Below, piece by piece: positions 56,573-64,000 of a stretch of DNA of 64,000 nt. How positions within the stretch are numbered: the first letter of the stretch is position 1; each line of letters starts with the position of its first letter. The notes below the pieces were generated by a model that worked only from the letters and a program-made list of their open reading frames with translations, was not told where the DNA came from and searched no databases. The stretch comes from Plenodomus lindquistii. Its lineage: Eukaryota > Ascomycota > Dothideomycetes > Pleosporales > Leptosphaeriaceae. Where the stretch lies: the NCBI GenBank assembly GCA_025504975.1, contig JANUWI010000011.1:930001-994000 (forward strand), in the 5' to 3' direction. Both the position numbers and the translations under genes were made by a program.

Positions 56573-57238
56573 TGTACGCTTGTGGAAGGCATCGATCACA
56601 ATAGCATATTCGGCGCAACTTGTCCGTTTCATGTTCACAATGGTCTCGATGTCTCTCGCGTCGCATCTAGACTTTGGGAAAGACATACGCATACTGTTGC
56701 AGGAAGTCGTGGATGTTTCCGCACAGGCAAGTGCTCAGACAAATACGGTGCCAAAGATTTTGTCAATCACGTAATATACCCTAGTTCACCTTACATACTA
56801 CACACGTTCCCTAGGTATGGATGAGGCAGCGAATCGTTCTACTAAACTGCTCCCCAATCGGTCCAACATGTGCGTCTCATTTGTGGAAATCTCACGGTAA
56901 ACCATGTTCGTCGGCTTCTTGATAGCTGCGAACAGCAGGAGTTGCGTTCTCTACGTGATAAGTAAAGTCATACAATGAAGCCGCCGAGGGCTTGATGTGC
57001 ACGGCACGTGATGCTGCACAGCCACTTCGTTTGGTCGACCCCGGAGGATGTAAGCGCTCAGCCTCACTTGGAACGTCGCTCTCATTTCCATCCTCACCAT
57101 CACACCCACCAGTCGGTTTAAACGACAACTGCGGACTCGCGCGTGGTGACCCGTACCCAACATCAGCGTTGCCAGCGGGCGATTCAAACCATTGGTTTGT
57201 TTTGCATGCGACGCAGCCTCGCTCGTGCATGAGCAAAC
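56573..57238. other. Spacer between array members 1 and 2
   Basis: 0.67 kb; no degenerate copy of the family was recognised in it. Confidence 0.55.
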
Positions 57239-58357
57239 ATGGCAGTCACGAAGAAAACTCCTGAACTAAAAGTCCAGATCTTTGTCAATGGGGCGCCATT
57301 GGAAGAACACCATGACGGCGATGAAATGACAGCGGATGACGCGGTAACGGCGTATGTTGAGGCGGTTTCAGGCGCGAATTTCGAAATCAGGTACACTTTC
57401 GGCCTGCAGTTCGTGGCTAAGCATGACGTGAACTGCTGCATCGAAATTGACGGAAAGAGCGTGGGCAGCCCTGTATTCGATACCCTCCATCCCATTCAAA
57501 AAGGACATGTGTATGACCGGATTGGTGAAAAGGAGGAAGAAAACGGGAAATGCTTTGTTAGACGATTTCGCTTTGTAGATGTGGAAATAGGTACTCGTAT
57601 CAACGCACTCATTCGGAGGTTTGCTGATTCTTTCCAAAAGGGGGCGACGAAGTACCAAAATTGGACAAGGAGTCTACGCAAAGACTTAAGAATGTGGGCA
57701 CCATCTCCCTGAAGTACTATTGGGGTGTTGCTGGGAAAGACGACGAGCCCATCAATCGAAGGACACCTTCCCAATGGGAACGCAAAGTGATTCCAGAAAA
57801 GGCACTGAAAGGAAGTACACTATCGCATCAAGCCAGGTCAGCTACTTTGACATTTGAAGGCGTCTCAGACCTAACTATCTTTAGCGTCGGTCCTCGTGAA
57901 CAAACAAAACCAAGGCTATATTGCTCGTTCCAGAGACATTCACGGGAACCTTTCGCTACTTTTACATTTCGCTATCGCTCCAGAGGTACGTACACCAAGT
58001 CTTACCGGCAGGGCATGAGCTGACGCCGTCCGTCCACAAAAAGCTGCCCTCAAATCTCTCCTCATCATCCCGCGATCGCCTAGTCCCGTCCCGCTCGAAG
58101 AAAGAGACGTGGAAACTCTCACGGCAGAGGAGTCGCGCCAGCTTATACGGCGGCTGCGCCAGCGCGATCGGTCGGCTGTTCGGGTCAAGAAAGAGGGGGT
58201 TAAGCGCGAGGCTAGTCGGGAGAGAAGTAGTACTGTGGTTGGTGCGGAGCATGTCCATGTTGATGATGATGATGTTTCTTTTGTGTCTGAGCAGCGGAAA
58301 CGTCGTCTTCCTGTTTCTGTGAACGAGGAAGGGGTGGAGACGATTGATTTGACTTGA
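57239..58357 (+). CDS. DUF7918-like protein, array member 2
   Basis: Exons 57239-57590, 57641-57836, 57885-57985 and 58044-58357; 320 aa. It follows member 1 block by block: PELKVQIFVNGAPLEEH, AVTAYVEAVSGANFEIR, IEIDGKSVG, VRRFRFVDVEI, NVGTISLKYYWGV, PEKALKGSTLSHQA, FATFTFRYRSR and LKSLLIIPRSPSPVPLEERDVETLT. The last exon is 314 nt, the same as in member 1, and ends with DDDDVSFVSE, a basic RKRR patch and VETIDLT. The N-terminal half differs more than the C-terminal half, as expected if the surface is changing. Function unknown. Confidence 0.85.
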
Positions 58358-58920
58358 GGGGATTTGGGTATTGGGTAGGGGAGTTGGGCAGGATATGGGG
58401 ATTTACCGACCTTCATGACATAGCACGTTATGACTTGGTCGTCTCTCATATACTGTTGCGTAACACCAGGATTATGGGTATCTTGCACATTTCGAAGGAG
58501 TTGAACGGTTGGGTCCTTGCTGATGAGTAGTAGATGATAGGGTTCTTTAGGCGCAAATAATGAATCATGCTACGTAGTACTGGAAACATCAATGATTTAC
58601 AGTTGGCTTCTGCGACCAAGACCACAATGACACATCAAAATTCTTTTTTGGAGCTGCAAGACCGCCTCGGTACATGCGTTGGAGGGCTGAGGTGGAGAGC
58701 ACGACAAACATTATTGCGAACATCTAGACTCCGCCATACTCACCGACTACATCTCGCAGTCACCTCGACTTCCTCCCCCACCAGAAAGCACTCGTCTCAA
58801 ACAGCAAAGTACTTCATACCTACCTTTCCTCCTCTACACGATCTCCCTTTCTTATCATTTTCAAATATCATCATCGTTACAGCTACTTTTCTCATATTTC
58901 TCTTGCCCAAGCACCTCACC
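58358..58920. other. Spacer between array members 2 and 3
   Basis: 0.56 kb; an open frame runs into member 3 from 58567, but the family alignment starts at 58921. Confidence 0.55.
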
Positions 58921-60104
58921 ATGGCGATCCTAGAAGGAGTCCCAGGCCTCGAGGTCTGCATCTCTGGCAAGCATCAGAATCTACGAGAGTACCAAGATCG
59001 CTCCACGATTGCATCACCTAACACCGCAGCGCACTACATCGAAGCAGTTTCCAAAGCGCCCTTCGAGGTGCACGCGTGCTTCACACTGCCGTTCTCCAGC
59101 AACCGCGCTGTAGAAATCAGCATCTCAGTCGATGGCAAGCTACTAGACGAGCTTGTGATTCGACCTCACGAGCTTTTCAAAAAGAAGACACATATCAGCG
59201 CGGGACCCATCTCTGACGACCATGACGAGTAGAGTCTGCAAAAGTATCGATTCGCGCCGCTCCACATTCGTACACTTCACATCACCACACTGCCCTGCAG
59301 CTCTCGTTGACCAAGTCGTAGTTGAAACCGATACCAGCACCGCCTCCCCAGAGCTCTCCAAGCAGCTCGAATCCGTCGGCACCATAACCGTCATGTTCTA
59401 CTTTCTCAAAAACGTCCGTCTAAACCGCGTCTCGCAGTCCCCACGCAAAACCATCAAGACGTTCGACGCCCTCAGCGAAAAAGACGTAAAAGGTGCATCG
59501 CTGTCTCATCAAGCTATGTTGCGTCTCTCCTTCCCCCCAGTCCAACACCCCCACCACCGCTAACAGCACGTCAGTCTTGGAAAGCCAAAGCAAGTGGAAC
59601 AAGTCGAGTATCTGAACGCCGAGCACGATGACGAAGGGAGGCCTTTTGCGACGTTTTTGTTTTATTATCGATCGCTTGGTATGCATCGCACATGGACATT
59701 GAGAGGGGCTGGGCTGGGCTGGGCTGACGGTGTATTAGAAGCTTTGAAAGATCTCCACGTCGTCGAACGAACACCCGATCCTATCGATCTCCTGGATAGC
59801 GATGACGGTGCGCTGGCGCAGATGGATAGGGAGCAGTTGCAGGCTATTGTGAGGCGGATGAGGGTGAGTCACGTCATTCGTATGATGGTTTTCGCGGCTA
59901 ATGCATGTGCAGGAGAGGGAAGAGGCTAGGCAGAGGACGAAGAGGGAGAGGTCTGTGTCTACGGTGGGAGGCGAGGGGGATGCGGGGGTGGATGAGGATC
60001 CGGAGTTTGTGGAGACGGGGAGTGTGGATTTGAGGGCGAAGAGGAGGATGGTGAGGGGGAGGGCGGTGCCGGGGGTGGGGTGTGAGATCATTGTCCTGGA
60101 CTAA
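58921..60104 (+). pseudogene. DUF7918-like array member 3, one in-frame stop
   Basis: Exons by comparison: 58921-59269, 59301-59517, 59575-59678, 59739-59863 and 59913-60104. Exon 1 is 349 nt, exactly as in member 1, but TAG occurs at 59230-59232, just before LQKYRFAPLHI. Everything after that stays open and splices in frame: SVGTITVMFYF, SEKDVKGASLSHQA, GRPFATFLFYYRSL, ALKDLHVVERTPDPIDLLD and the end CEIIVLD. The first intron would be only 31 nt, and the third exon begins after an intron with an unusual GTTGCG donor, so splicing may also be weak. Either the gene is dead, or only a 103-aa N-terminal protein is made. A C-to-T change in CpA context (from CAG or TGG) would give this TAG. The PRxPSPxPLE block is also degraded here. 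Confidence 0.7.
59706..59725. repeat. (GGGCT)n pentanucleotide repeat in an intron
   Basis: Four tandem units within the third intron of array member 3. Confidence 0.9.
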
Positions 60105-60228
60105 GACTCGCTGGAATTGGCCTTTCAGTGAGGATCATTTCTCCGCTCACCTTCACTCAGCGCTGAAGTGAGATAACCACATCACGTATGAGCGCGCCAG
60201 AAGGCTGACCCGAAGGCCCAACCCTACG

Positions 60229-60235
60229 ATATAAT
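60229..60235 (+). promoter_or_regulatory. Possible TATA box of array member 4
   Basis: ATATAAT lies about 91-97 nt before the ATG at 60326, in a spacer of only 221 bp. Confidence 0.4.
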
Positions 60236-60325
60236 CTGCTCCTAATCCACGAGACGACTCACTCCAAACTCTGGTACTGTTGACTGGAAACCGACGATCG
60301 TTCCTTCACAGATACGACCCTCGAC

Positions 60326-61450
60326 ATGGCAATTCATCCAGGACATCCAGGCTTGAAGACTGAGGTCTTGGTCAACGGCAGAGCACTCAAGGAGTACGAT
60401 GATGATGACGAGGGAGAACCGAAGCCAGGAACGGTCACCAAGTATATCGAAGCTGAAGCGGATGCGCGCTACAGCATAAGCTACCATGTACCGCCTCAAC
60501 TCTTCGAAAGCCATGATATAAGTGTCAAACTCGACATTGATGGTGTCAATATGCGCAACCCCTCAATTGGAAACGATCTTGAAACAAGGCGCATTGGTGC
60601 GTCTTCCACCATTTATACTTCTTCGGCCATCATAAACGGGAAGCGTATGGGCCAGCCATTCCGTTTCACACACTTGGACACCTGTAAGTGACCGTATTTT
60701 CACGTGCCAGCCTGCCTGATAGTTGATCCTTAGGTGGAACATCCCATTCGCTCGAGATCAGTTTGCAATCTGGCCTCGAAGTCACGGGCACGATCTCCAT
60801 CTTTTTCCATTTGACTACTAGGGTGCAGACGATGGCTGTGAGGGACAGGCTGCCAAGTTTGCAAACTCGCAACAAGATCCCCGAGAAGTTACTGAAGGGC
60901 TCGACTGTTTCATTAAGCACCACGTGCGTAGTACCATAAGTGAAACTTTCGTTACTGACCCAAAATAGACTGGGCCCGCTACAGGAGAAACCAAGCTGCC
61001 GGCGGTATAATCACACATACATCCACGGCAAGGACAATCCCTTCGCCGTCTTCGTCTTCAAATATCGCTCTCTGGGTAAGTCTGGGTAAGAAGATTGATG
61101 GTTGCGATATTTAGCTAATATGCAACAGCTGCGCTCAAGTCACTTCGCATTATTCCTCGGTCACCCAGCCCGATTCCACTCGAAGACCGCGCAGAAGAAG
61201 ACCTCTCGCCAGCAGAGATGCTTAGCCTGCTGAAACGATTGAAAGTAAGTTGCCTTTATGGCAGTTCCTGCTGACTGACAACCTTGCTGACATCTTCAAG
61301 GCGGAGAAGACTCAAGCCCAGAAGCTGAAGCGAGAAAGGGCTGAGCTTGAAGAAGAGGGCGAAGGCAGTGATGTGGAGATTGTTGACGGACCGAGCAGCA
61401 AGCGCCAGCGTCTGCCCAGCGCCAACGACGTTATCATCGTGCTGGACTAG
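60326..61450 (+). CDS. DUF7918-like protein, array member 4
   Basis: Exons 60326-60683, 60734-60923, 60969-61075, 61129-61244 and 61301-61450; 306 aa. It has HPGLKTEVLVNGRALKEYDDDD, GTVTKYIEAEADARY, LDIDGVNM, GQPFRFTHLDTC, VTGTISIFFHL, PEKLLKGSTVSLS, NPFAVFVFKYRSL and LRIIPRSPSPIPLEDRAEEDLS. The last two exons are split at a lysine-phase-0 intron that members 1 and 2 lack. The tail has SDVEIVDGP, a basic SKRQR patch and DVIIVLD. The donor after KYRSL is followed 11 nt later by a second GTAAG (GTAAGTCTGGGTAAG), a possible alternative donor. Function unknown. Confidence 0.85.
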
Positions 61451-61964
61451 TGTAATTATGCTCGGTGCCCGGAATTATGGAATTATGGGATCGCCAAAGG
61501 AAACATCGCAGAAGATGTTTTTTGGGATTATGGCATGCATTCTGGGAGTTTGGCGACACTCATCTGACGTCTCGCCTTCAGGTGACCTCATGATTTGTGT
61601 TGGCATTCCCAGATTTGATATGGAGATATTGCAGCACTGGTCTTTAGACATATGCCACATACACACGGTCTTACTGGGAGGATCTGGAAGAGGACCTCAT
61701 GAAAATATATATCATGGCGTTCGCATTAAACTTCACTAAACCCGACCGTGAACCATGAGCCCGTTGAAGACTAACGATTGCGCGTCGAAGTGCCGTTGTT
61801 CTATCACCCTAGAGTCTCTCACCCAATCTTATTCCGCACGCCGCTCTAAGGAAGCGTCCCTCTCTTACCTTGCAGCTCCAATCTACGAGCCAGAGAGCTA
61901 GGACTATAAAACCTCTCGCCCTCTATAGCCTCGACACTCCATCTCCTCACCACCACGGTACATC
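61451..61964. other. Spacer between array members 4 and 5
   Basis: 0.51 kb with the TATA box of member 5 near its end. No gene seen. Confidence 0.6.
61905..61911 (+). promoter_or_regulatory. TATA box of array member 5
   Basis: TATAAAA lies 54-60 nt before the ATG at 61965, close to the expected distance for a short leader. Confidence 0.6.
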
Positions 61965-63188
61965 ATGGCCTTCCACCCAGACTACCTAGGCCTCTCCGCC
62001 GAAGTCCTCGTCAACGACACACCCCTCCCCGAACACGACGACCCCAACCCTCCCGCCACATCCCCACCCGCATCACCGCCTACAATTCCAGCCTCGCCCG
62101 CATCCACACCAGCCGTATCTCCCTCAACCCCTCCACCTGCTTCCACGCTCTTAGCCTCGACCATCCCCTCCACCGTCACGCACACATCATTCATCCCCTG
62201 CCCCACCAACACATCCTACACCCTTGCCCTTGCCCTCCCACCCTCCGTCTTCACAGACTTCAGCGTCAAAGCCACAATCCGCATTGACGGCATCTACATG
62301 AACGACGTTATCTTCGACCGCGCTGTATACGATCAGACGGGCGCATATGAGATCGTGGGTGAGAGCGCGGCGTTTGTGGGCGGACGGGATTGTGGACAGG
62401 GTTTCAGATTTGGAAACATCGAGATCGGGGAGCATGTTGCAGCTGGCAAAGAGAAGAGAAGCGGCATGACGGATGCAGGCACGATTACAGTGCTGTTCCA
62501 TATGGTGTCAGGTATGAGGGCATGTGTCAAGGAACATGTGTTACCGGAACTTGGATTTGGGCAGGTGGTGAGCGAGAAGGATGTCAAGGGTTTGGGGATC
62601 TCGTCGAAGACTAGGTAAGTGAAGTCCCTTTTGTTTCCTCCGCTTAACATTCCAGTACGTCGGGAGGCTGATTAGAGAGATAGTCTTGATCCGATGAGAC
62701 ACGTCTCCAAAGTCGATTGGGTAGACTACGATTACGTTCATGGCTCGCACAAGCCTTTCGCGGTCTTTGAGTTCAAGTATCGCTCCGAGGGTACGGCCTT
62801 TTCCTATGGTTTACATGTAATGCCCTGTCATTCTAACAAGTTTTTGGCAGAGGCACTCAAATCCCTTCGCATCATCCCGCGCACACCCAGTCCAGTACCG
62901 CTGGAAGACCGCCCTGAGGAAGAGTTGTCGAACGAAGAGAAACTGGAGTTGATTAGGCAGTTCAAGGTACGTACGCTTGCATTCGTTTGCAAGGCAAGCT
63001 GGCTGATCTTTGCGTAGGCGGAGAAAGCGAATGCTGCGAGGGTCAAGCGTGAGAGACCTGAAGATGGCGGTGGTGGGGGAGGAGGAGGAGGCATAAGCGA
63101 TGAGGATGTGGAGATGGTGGAGGAAAGACCAAATAGGAAGAAGCAGCGTTTGCCGAACGAGGAAGACGAAGTTATCGTCTTGGACTAG
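61965..63188 (+). CDS. DUF7918-like protein, array member 5, with Pro-rich insertion
   Basis: Exons 61965-62614, 62684-62790, 62851-62966 and 63018-63188; 347 aa. It starts HPDYLGLSAEVLVNDTPLPEHDD like member 4, then carries a Pro/Ser/Thr/Ala insertion of about 35 residues where the others have the acidic linker. TATIRIDGIYM-like (KATIRIDGIYM), GQGFRFGNIEI and DAGTITVLFHM follow in one exon: the intron present at that place in members 1-4 and 6 is missing. SEKDVKGLGISSKT, HKPFAVFEFKYRSE and LRIIPRTPSPVPLEDRPEEELS come next. The last exons have 107 and 116 nt, as in member 4. The tail has a polyglycine run, DEDVEMVEE, a basic RKKQR patch and DEVIVLD. Confidence 0.85.
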
Positions 63189-63559
63189 GGATGGGATTTG
63201 GACTGTCGTCCTTTGCGCAGAAATACTGCTGTGACCGGATAGGCAGTCGGCCCAAAAGGTCAGCGTACCCGCTTGGCTCACAGAGGCTGAACGGATAGAC
63301 AGATCCATCAATAGGAACATCATGTTCACATCTGGTCTAGGTATTTTACAATCAGCGTGATGTCAAAGACACTGCTTGCCTATTTGGGCTACGACCAAGA
63401 AGTTTGAGGCGTTTGATAGTTGTGGTGAAGGCACATGTGCTGTTTCATTGAGAGCGTTTGCGCACGCTAGGCTAATATACTCAACAATTCCATCGTCTAC
63501 CCTTTCTGATTCGCTTTCTCAATTCTCAACGCGACCATCACCAAAATCGACACGCTACA
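63189..63559. other. Spacer between array members 5 and 6
   Basis: 0.37 kb; no gene seen. Confidence 0.6.
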
Positions 63560-64000
63560 ATGGCTGATATCCCTGGTATCATTCCAGGTCTGGATGTTAG
63601 CGTACTGGTCACTGGAACATCTCCCCCGGAATACGATGAGAGGAGGTATCGAGATTACGCAACCAATCCCTTCAAAGACAACGAGCATAACACAGAGACA
63701 AAATACATTGAGGTTGAAGCCGGACAGCCATCCAGCATTCGCCTCAGCTGTGATGTCGCCCTCCTTACGCAATACTGCATCAAGGCTGTCTTCCTCATCG
63801 ACGGGACCGAAGTCGGCAGTAGAACTTTCACTCATGTTTCAAATGACGGAGTTGTTATTGTAGACTCTACCGTAGGACACAAACGCCAAAGCTTTACGGG
63901 TCAGAAGTTTCGCTTTGCCAATCTCGATACTAGTATGTTCTTTGGCAGAAAATCGATGTCTTTCCTTGCTAATGAGGTTTTGGCAGATGGGCCTCCCAAG
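63560..64000 (+). CDS. DUF7918-like protein, array member 6, 3' partial
   Basis: Exon 1 is 63560-63932, and a second exon starts at 63987 and runs off the window. The visible 128 residues read MADIPGIIPGLDVSVLVTG, then NTETKYIEVEAGQPSSIRL, AVFLIDGTEVGSR and GQKFRFANLDT. The intron (54 nt, GTATGT to GGCAG, with a CTAAT branch site) is in phase 1 at the same place as in members 1-4. The YIEVEAG and KFRF blocks show that it is a full relative. The C-terminal tail cannot be seen. Confidence 0.85.
   Translation, partial: MADIPGIIPGLDVSVLVTGTSPPEYDERRYRDYATNPFKDNEHNTETKYIEVEAGQPSSIRLSCDVALLTQYCIKAVFLIDGTEVGSRTFTHVSNDGVVIVDSTVGHKRQSFTGQKFRFANLDTSMFFGRKSMSFLANEVLADGPPK

Noticed and set aside
1..64000. 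CRISPR arrays, prophage, insertion sequences, operons
   Set aside because: The window is fungal nuclear DNA with spliceosomal introns; no direct-repeat/spacer pattern, integrase or transposase motif was seen.

Overview
This is nuclear DNA of a filamentous ascomycete, most likely a plant-associated Dothideomycete of the Pleosporales type. The genes are interrupted by short introns (mostly 45-75 nt) with GTRNGT-like donors and CTAAC/CTGAC branch sites. The content is fungal: Zn2Cys6 regulator, Elp1, Mtr4, Sts1/Cut8, DUF1996, DUF7918-like and LPAE-motif (2EXR/DUF7730-like) families, pectin lyase and pectin methylesterase. The order Pleosporales is an inference from gene content; no ribosomal marker is present.

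Layout. 1-13.7 kb: the end of a hexapeptide O-acetyltransferase, mitochondrial ribosomal protein uL3m, a disordered repeat protein, a secreted pectin lyase, ethanolamine-phosphate cytidylyltransferase, a conserved fungal protein of unknown function and the NatA catalytic subunit. 14.1-18.4 kb: four same-strand LPAE-motif paralogues, the last one truncated by an in-frame TAG. 19.2-32.3 kb: a possible small metabolic cluster with a Zn2Cys6 regulator, an acyl-CoA oxidase ending AKL, a BAHD-like acyltransferase and an AMP-dependent acyl-CoA ligase also ending AKL. 32.3-36.2 kb: a gene-poor stretch with a fold-back element. 36.2-43 kb: dienelactone hydrolase, DUF1996 secreted protein, a small mitochondrial-type protein, a longer LPAE-motif protein and pectin methylesterase. 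43.7-54.2 kb: housekeeping genes (Elp1, a cytochrome c oxidase subunit of the VIIc/Cox8 type, Mtr4, Sts1/Cut8). 55.4-64 kb: a head-to-tail array of six DUF7918-like paralogues, one with a nonsense codon, the last running off the window.

How the genes work together. The housekeeping genes do not form a pathway. The two functional groupings are the proposed peroxisome-linked acyl-CoA module (activation by the ligase, one beta-oxidation step by the oxidase, ester formation by the acyltransferase, control by the Zn2Cys6 protein) and the two secreted pectin-degrading enzymes. The most unusual feature is the DUF7918-like array: all five members whose ends are visible finish in a short hydrophobic-acidic tail (IDLT or IIVLD/VIVLD), preceded by a basic nuclear-localisation-like patch. 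That tail resembles a SUMO-interacting motif.

Exon coordinates were worked out by eye from reading frame, splice sites, and comparison among the paralogues; none is supported by transcripts here.
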